A DNA stretch of 64,000 bases from Dechloromonas sp. A34 (GTDB lineage: Bacteria > Pseudomonadota > Gammaproteobacteria > Burkholderiales > Rhodocyclaceae): assembly GCF_026261605.1 (NCBI RefSeq), contig NZ_CP102486.1:3658001-3722000 (forward strand), written 5' to 3'. Position numbers and translations under genes: made by a program. The notes under the pieces are model-generated. The model searched no databases and was not told where the DNA came from. It saw only the letters and a program-made list of their open reading frames with translations. Below are positions 18,609 through 26,917 of the stretch, piece after piece; position 1 is the first letter of the stretch, and each line of letters begins with the position of its first letter.

Positions 18609-18648
18609 AGTCAAGCTCCCAAAGAAAAGCCGTAATCAATTCACCATC

Positions 18649-18677
18649 ACGATATTAGTCAACAATATCGGTGTCAA
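18649..18677 (-). promoter_or_regulatory. Promoter with overlapping inverted repeat, copy A (SDR-dmpFG operon)
   Basis: On the minus strand, TTGACA (18677-18672), a 17-bp spacer and TATCGT (18654-18649). The inverted repeat CGATATT-N7-AATATCG (18650-18670) covers the -10 box and most of the spacer. The block TTTTCTCGATATTTTT just upstream recurs, as do promoter and repeat, before the catechol dioxygenase gene at 26.5 kb. The divergent GntR is the obvious candidate repressor. Confidence 0.7.
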
Positions 18678-18817
18678 TACATTTTCTCGATATTTTTTAT
18701 TTCGAACAACAACCACCAAAAAACTCCAATAGAACATAAAATTATCGGATCAATTTCCTTGAATACCATCGACATGAAACTGAACACTCGCCGCGCAAAG
18801 AAAGCACCGACGACGTC

Positions 18818-19489
18818 ATGACCGAACCGAAGACCCTGGTTGAGTCGGCCTATCGAAACTTACGCCGCGACATCATCGAGGGGCGCCTGCCCCCGGGTGA
18901 AAAACTGCGCATCGAGCACATCAAGGACAACTACGGCGTCGGCGCCGGCACCATGCGCGAAGCCTTGTCGCTGCTGATTGCCGATGCCCTGGTCATCTCT
19001 CAGGGACAGCGCGGATTCCGCGTCGCCCCGGCCTCGCTTGAGGATTTTGGCGACATCACCGAAACCCGCGTCATGCTCGAATGCGAAGCCCTGCGCCAGT
19101 CCATCGCCCTGGGCGACGATGCCTGGGAGGGCGAATTGCTCTCTGCCTTCCATCGCCTGACCAAGGCCGAAGAGAAGCTCTCGGGCAACGGCAACCGCGA
19201 GGAATGGGAAGAGCGCAACCGCATCTTCCATGAGGTTCTGATCGAGGCCTGCCCGTCACACTGGATCAAGCACTTCCTGTCGATCCTGTATCACCAGGCC
19301 GAGCGTTATCGTCGCCTGACGCTGCAATACAAGACGCTGCTCGACCGCGATGTGCACGCCGAGCACGAGAACCTGTTCAAGGCGGTTCTGGCGCGCGACG
19401 CCGACCAGGCCTGCGAACTGCTGGCCGAACACATTCGCTTCACCTACCGGGCGATGCGAATGCTGCCCAGCGAAGCGCTGAACCCCTGA
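18818..19489 (+). CDS. GntR/FadR-type regulator (FCD domain)
   Basis: 223 aa. Residues about 8-72 form the winged helix (SAYRNLRRDIIEGRLPPGEK, MREALSLLIADALV), and the rest is an all-helical FCD effector domain with putative metal-binding residues (ETRVMLECEALRQ, RNRIFHEVLIEACPS, DADQACELLAEHI). It is divergent from the SDR-dmpFG operon, 209 bp away, with a promoter/inverted-repeat module between. FCD regulators are commonly repressors released by an organic acid; a meta-pathway intermediate is a sensible guess. The near-identical module at 26.5 kb suggests it also controls the catechol dioxygenase operon. Confidence 0.9.
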   Translation: MTEPKTLVESAYRNLRRDIIEGRLPPGEKLRIEHIKDNYGVGAGTMREALSLLIADALVISQGQRGFRVAPASLEDFGDITETRVMLECEALRQSIALGDDAWEGELLSAFHRLTKAEEKLSGNGNREEWEERNRIFHEVLIEACPSHWIKHFLSILYHQAERYRRLTLQYKTLLDRDVHAEHENLFKAVLARDADQACELLAEHIRFTYRAMRMLPSEALNP

Positions 19490-19573
19490 CCAGGCCATGC
19501 CGAGGTAGGCATGGATTGGTTCACGCACTGAGGATGCTGGCCGACGATATGCCCCGGGTTATTGTTTCCAAAA

Positions 19574-19599
19574 CAAAAAAAGGCCCGCCAGGGCGGGCC
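19574..19599 (-). terminator. Rho-independent terminator after hemerythrin
   Basis: Perfect stem GGCCCGCC-AG-GGCGGGCC at 19582-19599; the A-run to its left reads as a T-run on the minus strand, so it ends the hemerythrin transcript. It may also block read-through from the GntR gene on the plus strand. Confidence 0.8.
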
Positions 19600-19702
19600 G
19601 AAATACCCGAATCCATTCCCGGATCTGCCACTCATACATTTCCGGAAAGCAACCACGAACAGAACCGGATTCGGGCGAGGAGAACGCAGGCCGAACTGAA
19701 CG

Positions 19703-20143
19703 CTAGGCCTTGACGACCTTGCGCCGCATGACCAGCGGTGCACCGGCATGCACCCGTTTGACCAGCCAGGTGGCGAGCGCCGAATCCAGGTAATCGGCAT
19801 GCGCCGGGAACCACTCCATCAAGGCCACCGCCAGTTCGCGAACGATGGCCACGTCGCCCTCGGCCAGGTGGCGCTGAACCTCGTAAACCGAAGCGAGCAC
19901 CTTGTTGTGTTCGTCGATATGGCAGTCGCGCGGCGGAAAATCGTTCTTTTCCATCCATTCGTTTTCCTGGGCGAAATGGGCCTCGGCGTGCGCCGCGAAT
20001 GCCACCAGGGCATCGCCCAGCCCGCCATCGTCCACCGTCAGCAAGGCGTTAACCAAGTCGACAAACTCCCGGTGGGTTTCATCCATTTCGCCATGGCCGA
20101 GCAGATAGCGGTCATCCCAGGCAAATTCCAAAGACGTTTCCAA
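19703..20143 (-). CDS. Bacteriohemerythrin
   Basis: 146 aa single-domain hemerythrin. Iron ligands are visible in order: a His near the start (LLGHGEMDETHREFV), HAEAHFAQENEWM, HIDEHNKVL and WFPAHADYLD, giving the expected five His plus Glu and Asp carboxylates for a di-iron O2 site. No sensor domain is fused, so it probably binds or delivers O2 in the cytoplasm. It sits between the aromatic-acid transporter and its own terminator. Supplying oxygen to ring dioxygenases at low O2 is an attractive idea but is inference. Confidence 0.9.
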   Translation of the reverse strand: METSLEFAWDDRYLLGHGEMDETHREFVDLVNALLTVDDGGLGDALVAFAAHAEAHFAQENEWMEKNDFPPRDCHIDEHNKVLASVYEVQRHLAEGDVAIVRELAVALMEWFPAHADYLDSALATWLVKRVHAGAPLVMRRKVVKA

Positions 20144-20224
20144 AGCATGACTCCTTTAAAGGATTTCACCCGGCCGAACAGCCGAGCGGGTAACGAGCGC
20201 CTTGACGCACGCCACCCACCGCCA

Positions 20225-21607
20225 TCAATCGGCCATGGCCCCGGTTTCCGCCGCGAACACCAGGTTCCGCTGTTCTTCCGGCGCATGGGTGGCGCTGCGT
20301 CCGACCATCGAGATGGCGAGACCGGCAATCGCGCCCGGTACTGCGAAGGCAAGGAAATTGAACTGGAAGCCAAGGTCGGCGTTGAGCATGAAACCGCCGA
20401 GCATCGGACCGCAGATCGCGCCGAGACGACCGACCCCGGAGGCCCAGCCGATCCCGGTGGAACGGATGGCCAGCGGGTAGTACTGGGCGACATAGGCATA
20501 GAGCAGTATCTGCGCACCGATCGTGCAGGCGCCGGCAGCGGCGATGAAGAGGTAGAGCAGCGCCTGGTTTTCCTTCGGCAGGAAGCCGAGGGAGCCGATC
20601 GACACAGCCGCGATGACGAACATGATGGTCAGCACGCGACGCAGGTGGAAACGGTCGGCCAGCCAGCCGCCGCCGACGGCGCCGAAGATGGCCCCGAGAT
20701 TCAGCACGAGCAGGAAGGCCAGGCTGTTCTTCAGGTCGTAGCCAGCCTTGACCATCAGCTTGGGCAGCCAGGAACCGAGCGCATAGACCATCAGCAGGCA
20801 GCCGAAGAAGGCGACCCAGAAACTCAGGGAGCTGAGCAGGCGGTTGCTGCGGAACAGCTCGACCAGCGCCACGCCCTTGCCCTTGCCGGTCGGGTAGTGG
20901 AGGTTGTGGCCGGCCCGGTATTTATAGGACGGCTGAACACGCTCGAGTAGGCGGCCGGCATCGGCGTCGCGCTGGCCCTGGATCATGAAGCCGACCGCTT
21001 CCGGCAGGAATTTCAGCAGGATGGGCAGCAACAGCAGGGGAATGCCGGCGACGAAGAAGACCGACTGCCAGCCGAAGTTCGGCATCAGGTACATGCCGAG
21101 AAAAGCCGAGGTCATGCCGCCCACCGAGTAGCCGCTGAACATGACGGCAACCATGGTGCTGCGGATCTTCCTCGGCATGTACTCGGTCATCAGGGCGACG
21201 ACGTTCGGCATCACGCCGCCGATGCCAAGACCGGCGAGGAAGCGGCAGATACCGAATTCGGTCGGCGTCGTGGCGAAACCGTTGACGAAGGTCATGCCAC
21301 TGAATATGGTCACGGTGATCGCGATCACCTTCTTGCGCCCGATCTTGTCAGACAGCGGGCCGAAGATCAGGGCGCCGAACATCATGCCGAACAGCGCATA
21401 GCTGCCCAGCGCACCGGCCTGGATCGGGGTCAACGCCCATTGCTCCATCAGCTGCGGCAGCACGACGCCGTAGATCACCAGGTCGTAGCCGTCGAAAATG
21501 ATGACGAGTGCACACCAGAAGAGCACGGTGAAGTGAAATTTGTTGAATTTGGCCTCGTCGATGATCTGGTGCACATCGACCTTGTTGGCCAGGGCGTTAT
21601 TGTCCAT
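20225..21607 (-). CDS. MFS aromatic acid:H+ symporter (AAHS family)
   Basis: 460 aa with about 12 membrane helices. FDGYDLVIYGVVLPQLMEQW in the first helix carries the Asp typical of the PcaK/BenK/MhpT group, and GPLSDKIGRKKV is the MFS loop 2-3 signature. The start at MDNNALANKVD (21607) is chosen because a GAGGAAGAGAC-type ribosome site precedes it. It imports an aromatic acid by proton symport. It is the last gene of the catechol dioxygenase operon, 84 bp after the tautomerase. The substrate could be benzoate, a hydroxybenzoate or a phenylpropanoid. Confidence 0.88.
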   Translation of the reverse strand: MDNNALANKVDVHQIIDEAKFNKFHFTVLFWCALVIIFDGYDLVIYGVVLPQLMEQWALTPIQAGALGSYALFGMMFGALIFGPLSDKIGRKKVIAITVTIFSGMTFVNGFATTPTEFGICRFLAGLGIGGVMPNVVALMTEYMPRKIRSTMVAVMFSGYSVGGMTSAFLGMYLMPNFGWQSVFFVAGIPLLLLPILLKFLPEAVGFMIQGQRDADAGRLLERVQPSYKYRAGHNLHYPTGKGKGVALVELFRSNRLLSSLSFWVAFFGCLLMVYALGSWLPKLMVKAGYDLKNSLAFLLVLNLGAIFGAVGGGWLADRFHLRRVLTIMFVIAAVSIGSLGFLPKENQALLYLFIAAAGACTIGAQILLYAYVAQYYPLAIRSTGIGWASGVGRLGAICGPMLGGFMLNADLGFQFNFLAFAVPGAIAGLAISMVGRSATHAPEEQRNLVFAAETGAMAD

Positions 21608-21691
21608 TTGTCTCTTCCTCCATTGGGTTTGCTTTATTGACTGCTGTGGGTGGCGCACTGCCCCTGCCCGGGCGCAGTGCGTTGATCTGTC

Positions 21692-21883
21692 CTAGCGCCC
21701 GAGATCCTTGGCGCTCTTGCCGGCGATGCCCCAGTGGGCCTTCGGAATCTCGGTGATGATCACGCGCACGCTGTCGACCGGCGCGCCGACCGCCTCGACC
21801 AGCGCCGCCGTGACCTTCTCGATCACGGCCCGCTTCTGGTCCTCGCTACGGCCTTCCATGATTTGAATCTGGGCGAAAGGCAT
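21692..21883 (-). CDS. dmpI: 4-oxalocrotonate tautomerase
   Basis: 63 aa. After Met removal the catalytic Pro1 is exposed (MPFAQIQIMEGRS), and Arg11 and an Arg near position 39 (DSVRVIITEI) are in place as in XylH/DmpI. It converts 2-hydroxymuconate to 2-oxo-3-hexenedioate in the oxalocrotonate branch. An in-frame upstream extension exists but would mask Pro1, which rules it out. The gene lies 10 bp after dmpH. The aromatic residue near position 50 (HWG) is also conserved. Confidence 0.94.
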   Translation of the reverse strand: MPFAQIQIMEGRSEDQKRAVIEKVTAALVEAVGAPVDSVRVIITEIPKAHWGIAGKSAKDLGR

Positions 21884-21893
21884 GCTCGGCTCC

Positions 21894-22682
21894 TCAGACG
21901 AAACGGGTGCTGACCGTACCCAGGGACTGGATGCGCAGCGTGATGTGGTCGCCCGGATTGACCGCAATGGCCTCGGTGACGCCGCCGGAGAGAATCATCG
22001 TGCCGGCCGGGATTTCCTCGCCGCGGGCGCCGAGGTGATTGGCCAGGGCGGCGATCGCGGCCGCCGGGTGGCCGAGCACGGCGGCACCGGCACCGATGGC
22101 GACCGGCTCGCCGTTCTTTTCCATGACCACGCCCAGGGTGCGCAGGTCGAGGCCGGCCACCGGGGTCGCCTGGCCACCGAGCACGAAGCGGGTCGACGAG
22201 CAGTTGTCGGCGATGACACTCTTCAGGTCGAACTTGAAGTCCTTATAGCGGGAATCGATGATCTCGATGCCGGGCATCACGAAGTCGGTGGCGGCCAACA
22301 CGGCGCCGATATGGCAACCCGGGCCCTTCAATGCCTTTTTGGTGACGAAGACGATTTCCGGCTCGACCTTGGGATGGATCAATTCGCCGTGCTTGATCTC
22401 GCCGCCGTCGGCGACGCTGAAATAGTCGACCAGCCAGCCGAAGACCGGCGTGCTGACGCCCATCTGCTTCATCTTGCCGTGCGAGGTCAGGCCGGCCTTG
22501 AGGCCGACCACCTTGTTGCCGCGCGCCAGCTTGCGGCGCAGGATCTCGGCCTGGATGGCGTAGGCATCGTCCCAATCCATGTCGGGATGGGCTTCAGTGA
22601 TCTTGATGACTTCATGGCGCTGCAACTCGGCGCTTTCGAGGTGCTCGGCGAGTCCGGCGATGGTCTGTTGATTGAGGTTCAT
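21894..22682 (-). CDS. dmpH: 4-oxalocrotonate decarboxylase
   Basis: 262 aa member of the FAH-like hydratase/decarboxylase family. It matches DmpH rather than DmpE at diagnostic stretches: ARGNKVVGLKAGLTSHGKM, FGWLVDYFSVADGG, IHPKVEPEI (metal-binding Glu) and IDSRYKDFKFDL. It decarboxylates 2-oxo-3-hexenedioate to 2-hydroxypenta-2,4-dienoate and is known to form a complex with DmpE, encoded just upstream. Gap to dmpE is 27 bp. Full length for the family. Confidence 0.94.
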   Translation of the reverse strand: MNLNQQTIAGLAEHLESAELQRHEVIKITEAHPDMDWDDAYAIQAEILRRKLARGNKVVGLKAGLTSHGKMKQMGVSTPVFGWLVDYFSVADGGEIKHGELIHPKVEPEIVFVTKKALKGPGCHIGAVLAATDFVMPGIEIIDSRYKDFKFDLKSVIADNCSSTRFVLGGQATPVAGLDLRTLGVVMEKNGEPVAIGAGAAVLGHPAAAIAALANHLGARGEEIPAGTMILSGGVTEAIAVNPGDHITLRIQSLGTVSTRFV

Positions 22683-22709
22683 GCTGGGTATCCTTGTTCT
22701 GGAATCGGG

Positions 22710-23492
22710 TTAAACGAAGCGGACGGAACAGCCGCCGATGCCGCCGATGGTCATGCGCAGGTTGTCGCCCTTGACCACCGGGACCATGGCGCCCATGGCG
22801 CCGGAAAGCACGATGTCGCCGGCCTTGAGCGCGATGCCCAGCTTGCCCAGCGTGTTGGCCAGCCAGACCATGGCATTGACCGGATGGGCCATGGTCGCGG
22901 CGCCGGCGCCGGTGACGACGATCTCGCCGTTCTTCTCGAGGACCATGCCGCACAGCGCGAGGTCGAGGTCGGCGACATCCACCAGCTGGTCGCCGAGGAC
23001 GAAGACGCCGCAGGAGGCGTTATCGGAAACGGTGTCCTGGATCTTGATCTTCCAGTCCTGGATGCGGGAATCGACGATCTCAAAGCAGGCCATGACGCCT
23101 TCGGTCGCGGCCAGCACGTCCGCGGCGGTGACGCCCGGGCCCTGCAGGTCCTTCTTGAGCAGGAAGGCGATCTCGCCCTCGGCCTTGGGCTGGATCAGCC
23201 CGGCCATCTCGATCGACTCGCCCTCGTTGTAGACCATGCCGTCGGTCAGGTAGCCGAAGTCCGGCTGATGCACGCCGAGCATATTCATGACCGCCTTGCT
23301 GGTGACGCCGATCTTCTTGCCGATGATGCGTTCGCCCTTCTCCAGGCGACGGGCGATCATCCGCTGCTGCACGTGGTAGGCGTCCTCGATGGTCATCCCG
23401 GGATGCGTCGCGGTCAGCGGCGCGATCGGCTGGCGGGCGACGAGCGCCTCGTACAGCGCGTCGCCCAGTTGTTCGATGGTTTTCTGTTCCAT
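22710..23492 (-). CDS. dmpE: 2-oxopent-4-enoate hydratase
   Basis: 260 aa from the ATG at 23492. The DmpE signatures are nearly intact: GERIIGKKIGVTSKAVMNML, HQPDFGYLTDGMVYN, IQPKAEGEIAFLLKKD (metal Glu) and DSRIQDWKIKIQDTVSDNAS. It adds water to 2-hydroxypenta-2,4-dienoate to give 4-hydroxy-2-oxovalerate, the DmpG substrate. It is paralogous to dmpH next door, as in other meta operons. Upstream in-frame codons overlap the dehydrogenase gene and lack a ribosome site. Confidence 0.94.
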   Translation of the reverse strand: MEQKTIEQLGDALYEALVARQPIAPLTATHPGMTIEDAYHVQQRMIARRLEKGERIIGKKIGVTSKAVMNMLGVHQPDFGYLTDGMVYNEGESIEMAGLIQPKAEGEIAFLLKKDLQGPGVTAADVLAATEGVMACFEIVDSRIQDWKIKIQDTVSDNASCGVFVLGDQLVDVADLDLALCGMVLEKNGEIVVTGAGAATMAHPVNAMVWLANTLGKLGIALKAGDIVLSGAMGAMVPVVKGDNLRMTIGGIGGCSVRFV

Positions 23493-23557
23493 TCTGTTGT
23501 CCTGTCTTGTCGTGGTTGGCTTGCGCGGAGGCAGGCCGGGCCTGCCTCCGCCGTCGC

Positions 23558-25018
23558 TTAGAGCTTGATGCAGACGTTCTTCAGCTCGGTATAGAACTCG
23601 AGCGAATGGACGCCGCCCTCGCGGCCGATGCCGGATTGCTTGGCGCCGCCGAACGGGGTCCGCAAGTCGCGCAGGAACCAGCTGTTGACCCAGGCGATGC
23701 CCACTTCCATCTGCTGCGCCATGCGGTGGGCGCGCGAGATGTCCTTGGTCCAGATCGCGGTCGCCAGGCCGTAGATGTTGTCGTTGGCCTTCTCGAGCAC
23801 TTCTTCCTCGGTGTCGAAGGGGGCGATATGGCAGCACGGGCCGAAAATCTCTTCCTTGATGACCCGGGCGGTTTCCGGCAGGCCGGTCCAGATGGTCGGT
23901 TGCACCCAGCAGCCGTCCTGCAGTTCGGCCGGCATGACCGGCACCCCGCCGCCGGTGACGATGGTCGCGCCTTCATCCTTGGCGATCGCGAAGTAGGACA
24001 GCACCTTGTTCTGGTGTTCCTTGCTGATCAGCGGCCCCATGCCGGTTTCCGGATCGTCCGGCACGCCGATCTTCAGCTTCTCGGCGCCGGCCTTCATGGC
24101 GGCGACGAACTTCTCGAACAGCGGGCGCTCGACATAGACGCGCTCGGTGCCGAGACAGACCTGGCCGCAGTTGGCGAAGGCCGAACGCAGCGTGCCTTCG
24201 ATCGCGGCGTCGAAATCGCAGTCGGCGAAGACGATGGCGGCGTTCTTGCCGCCCATTTCCAGCGACACCGGACGCGAGCCGATGGCGGCCGCCTTGTTGA
24301 TGATCTCGCCGGTCCGGGTCTCGCCGGTGAAGGTGATGGCGTTGACCTTCGGGTGCGTCGTCAGGAACTCGCCGGCCGAGTTCGGCCCGAAGCCATGGAC
24401 GACGTTATAGACGCCCTTGGGAATGCCGACCTTGTTCATCACCTCGCCAAGCAGCGCGGCGGTGCGCGGCGTTTCCTCGGACGGCTTGACGACCACGGTA
24501 TTGCCGCAGGCCAGGGCCGGGCCGACTTTCCAGGTCATCAGCAGCAGCGGCAGGTTCCACGGGCAGATGACGCCGATGACGCCGACCGGGCTGCGGTAGC
24601 CGTAGTTGATGCAGGACTTGCCGTCCGGCGTCGCCATTTCGAAGAACTCGCTCGGCACGTTCTTGACCATGTCGGCGAAGACCTTGAAATTGGCCGCGCC
24701 GCGCGGGATGTCGATGTGCGATGCGAGGCTTTTCGGCTTGCCGGTATCGGCACATTCGGCTTCGAGGAATTCGTCGAAGCGGCTGTTGATTTCGGCAACC
24801 AGCGCTTCCAGCAACTCGACGCGCCTGGCCAGCGGCATCTTGCCCCAGGGCCCTTTCAGCGCTGCCTGGGCGGCGGCAACGGCGGCGTCCACCTCGCGCT
24901 TGCCGGCCTCGGCCACCTGGCCGATGACGGCATTGGAAATCGGCGTCCGGTTCTCGAACCACTTGTCGGTGGATACGAACTCGCCGTTGATGAAATTGAG
25001 AATTTTGTCTGCAACCAT
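23558..25018 (-). CDS. dmpC: 2-hydroxymuconic semialdehyde dehydrogenase
   Basis: 486 aa aldehyde dehydrogenase of the DmpC/XylG type. PWNLPLLLMTWKVGPALACG is the NAD-binding stretch, LEMGGKNAAIVF contains the general-base Glu, and NCGQVCLGTERVYVE contains the catalytic Cys. IGREGGVHSLEFYTELKNV ends the protein in the family manner. It oxidises the C23O product to 2-hydroxymuconate, starting the oxalocrotonate branch. I see no hydrolase (DmpD) gene for the other branch, so this enzyme carries the flux. Gap to the upstream gene is 27 bp. Confidence 0.95.
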   Translation of the reverse strand: MVADKILNFINGEFVSTDKWFENRTPISNAVIGQVAEAGKREVDAAVAAAQAALKGPWGKMPLARRVELLEALVAEINSRFDEFLEAECADTGKPKSLASHIDIPRGAANFKVFADMVKNVPSEFFEMATPDGKSCINYGYRSPVGVIGVICPWNLPLLLMTWKVGPALACGNTVVVKPSEETPRTAALLGEVMNKVGIPKGVYNVVHGFGPNSAGEFLTTHPKVNAITFTGETRTGEIINKAAAIGSRPVSLEMGGKNAAIVFADCDFDAAIEGTLRSAFANCGQVCLGTERVYVERPLFEKFVAAMKAGAEKLKIGVPDDPETGMGPLISKEHQNKVLSYFAIAKDEGATIVTGGGVPVMPAELQDGCWVQPTIWTGLPETARVIKEEIFGPCCHIAPFDTEEEVLEKANDNIYGLATAIWTKDISRAHRMAQQMEVGIAWVNSWFLRDLRTPFGGAKQSGIGREGGVHSLEFYTELKNVCIKL

Positions 25019-25045
25019 GATCTGTCCTTTAAATGCTGTTTCCTG

Positions 25046-25480
25046 CTACTTGTTGATGCCGATGGCGACCAGTCCGGCCAGCGCACATTCCTCGTCCTGC
25101 TCCTCGGAGGCGCCGGACACCCCGATGCCGCCGACCCACTCCGCTTCGCCGTCGAGGCGGATGGGCAGGCCACCGCCGAAGACGATCAGCCGGGGCTGCG
25201 CCGAGAAACCCAGCTTCATGCCCTCGTCGGCACCGACGATCGACATCCAGTCCTTGGTCCGGAAGCCGAAGCTGGCTGCCGTGTAGGCCTTGTCGATGGC
25301 GATCTCGATCGAATGGACAAAGGCGCCCGGCATGCGCAGGAAAGCCATCAGGTTGCCGCTGCGGTCGGCGACGGCGACGTTGATCTTCCAGCCGTGCCTT
25401 TCGGCATAGCGCACCGCGGCGTGGACGGCGACGGCGGCAGCCTCGGCGCTGACGCCCGGGTTGGTGATGGCGACTTGCAT
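25046..25480 (-). CDS. GlcG/HbpS-like (DUF336) protein
   Basis: 144 aa. The fold is recognisable from the VAVADRSGNLMAFLRMPGAF and SIEIAIDKAYTAASFGF stretches, then GGLPIRLDGEAEWVGGIGVS. Family members include heme- or cobalamin-binding HbpS and proteins of unknown role that recur in aromatic meta-cleavage operons. The start codon overlaps the last base of the dioxygenase stop at 25480, so translation is coupled. It may protect or reactivate the iron dioxygenase, but that is speculation. Confidence 0.85.
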   Translation of the reverse strand: MQVAITNPGVSAEAAAVAVHAAVRYAERHGWKINVAVADRSGNLMAFLRMPGAFVHSIEIAIDKAYTAASFGFRTKDWMSIVGADEGMKLGFSAQPRLIVFGGGLPIRLDGEAEWVGGIGVSGASEEQDEECALAGLVAIGINK

Positions 25481-26409
25481 CAGGTCACGACGCTCAGGAA
25501 GCGCTCGTTGAGCACGCGATCGTGATAGAAGATGCCGGCGCCGACTTCCTCGAAGGACCAGGTCTTGACCGGGTAGTCCGGGTAGGTCTCGTAGCCCTGG
25601 GCAAAGGTCTCGAAACGATTGCCCGACGGGTCGAAGGCATAGATGGTCTGGCCGCGGGTAATGCCGTGGCGGGTCGGTCCGATGTCGATCGAGACGCGAT
25701 TCATCGACATCAGGTCGGCGGCGCGCAGCACCTTCTCCCAGCTCGGCAGCAGGAAGGAGATGTGATGCAGCTTGTTCGGCTCCGGGTGGCGGACGAAAGC
25801 CAGGTCGTGCGCCTTGTGGCCGCAGGAAATGAAAATCGCCAGCAAGGACTTGCCATCCTCGAGCATCACGCGCTCGACCAGATAGAAGCCGAGCACTTCG
25901 GTAAACAGTTTGAGGTTGCCGTCGATGTCCGGTCCGTACAGCAGGGCATGGTCGAAGCGCGTCGGCGCAATGCCGTGCTCGGATTCCGGGGTCCAGGGGT
26001 CCGGATTCAGGTCATCTTGTGAATTGCCGACGCAGGTCTTTTCGGCGTAGAGCTCCATGACATGGCCGGTCGGGATCACGAAGCGGACGCGCTCGCCGGT
26101 TTCCAGCAAGTCGCCGGCCGCGATGCGCTCGGTCTTGACGCCGTAGTCCTGCAGATCAGCTTCCAGCTTGTCCAGGGTGGCCGTGTCGCGCACCTTGAAA
26201 CCCATGAAATCCATGCCGGCCGATTCGGCCTGGCGCAGGATCACGCTGTTGTGATCGTGCTCGTCCCAGGCCTTGAAATAGACGCGGCCGGTCGAGTCGC
26301 GCCCGGTTTCGACCAGGCCCAGCACGTTCTTGTAAAAATTGACGCTCTCGTCGAGATCGAGCACACGAACCTGCACGTGTCCCGGACGCATTACACCTGT
26401 TGTTGCCAT
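25480..26409 (-). CDS. dmpB: Catechol 2,3-dioxygenase
   Basis: 309 aa extradiol dioxygenase of the two-domain XylE/DmpB type. The iron ligands fit: His154 (RFDHALLYG), a His at 215/216 (KLHHISFLL) and Glu267 (NRFETFAQG); IGPTRHGITRGQTIYAFDP carries the acid-base His and Tyr. It opens catechol next to the hydroxyls to yield 2-hydroxymuconic semialdehyde. Such Fe(II) enzymes are inactivated by oxidation and are rescued by a XylT-type ferredoxin, a likely homologue of which lies just upstream. It is the first gene of the operon, with a strong TTGACA promoter module about 100 bp upstream. Confidence 0.96.
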   Translation of the reverse strand: MATTGVMRPGHVQVRVLDLDESVNFYKNVLGLVETGRDSTGRVYFKAWDEHDHNSVILRQAESAGMDFMGFKVRDTATLDKLEADLQDYGVKTERIAAGDLLETGERVRFVIPTGHVMELYAEKTCVGNSQDDLNPDPWTPESEHGIAPTRFDHALLYGPDIDGNLKLFTEVLGFYLVERVMLEDGKSLLAIFISCGHKAHDLAFVRHPEPNKLHHISFLLPSWEKVLRAADLMSMNRVSIDIGPTRHGITRGQTIYAFDPSGNRFETFAQGYETYPDYPVKTWSFEEVGAGIFYHDRVLNERFLSVVT

Positions 26410-26511
26410 TGTTTGCTCCTCATTTAGTTATTGGGTTCAAAACCTGGCCCGGGGGCCGTTTGCTGCGACGCCGCTGACGGGCGTTCCTTCATTCATAACT
26501 CGTTAAATATA

Positions 26512-26540
26512 ACGATATTTTTATTGATTATCGATGTCAA
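26512..26540 (-). promoter_or_regulatory. Promoter with overlapping inverted repeat, copy B (catechol dioxygenase operon)
   Basis: On the minus strand, TTGACA (26540-26535), 17 bp and TATCGT (26517-26512), with CGATATT-N7-ATTATCG overlapping the -10 box and spacer. The upstream block TTTTCTCGATATTTTT matches the copy at 18.6 kb. Same boxes, spacing and repeat in two places points to co-regulation of both meta-pathway blocks by the GntR at 18818. Confidence 0.7.
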
Positions 26541-26565
26541 CATATTTTCTCGATATTTTTAAAAA

Positions 26566-26901
26566 TTAAATATTTTCTGCAGCATGGGCGGCGGACGGCG
26601 CACAAAGCTTCTTTTTCATGCAGCCGATGACACTCAGGCGAATATCGCTGAGCGGCCGGACCCGGCAGGCGAGGACGACGCCACTGGCCTCCTCGTCCGG
26701 CGTGACGTGTTCGCGGCTCATCACCCGCTTCTGGTAGTCACCCTGCCCGATCCGGACCTTGCAGACACCGCAGCCGCCGCATCGACAACCGACCGGAATG
26801 CCCCGCTTGCCGAGACGCTCCATGCCGTTGAGCAGGCTTTCATCGGCGGAGCACCGGTAAACCTCGCCGGTCTCCTCGATCGTGACTTCAAACACGGCCA
26901 T
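26566..26901 (-). CDS. XylT-like plant-type [2Fe-2S] ferredoxin
   Basis: 111 aa from MAVFEVTIEETGEVYRC at 26901. The cluster motif CRCGGCGVCKVRIGQGDY plus a distal Cys (VVLACRVRP) gives the plant-type C-x4-C-x2-C...C pattern. XylT/DmpQ/NahT ferredoxins of this size reduce the oxidised iron of catechol 2,3-dioxygenase and so rescue it. The gene is 17 bp downstream of the large oxidoreductase and just upstream of the dioxygenase operon promoter. It is therefore probably transcribed with the oxidoreductase but serves the dioxygenase. Its C-terminal tail (MKKKLCAPSAAHAAENI) is longer than usual. Confidence 0.85.
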   Translation of the reverse strand: MAVFEVTIEETGEVYRCSADESLLNGMERLGKRGIPVGCRCGGCGVCKVRIGQGDYQKRVMSREHVTPDEEASGVVLACRVRPLSDIRLSVIGCMKKKLCAPSAAHAAENI

Positions 26902-26917
26902 CGCCCTGCCCCATCCC

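Noticed and set aside
20225..21607. Transporter as an antibiotic efflux pump
   Set aside because: The helix-1 Asp motif and operon place it with aromatic acid:H+ symporters.
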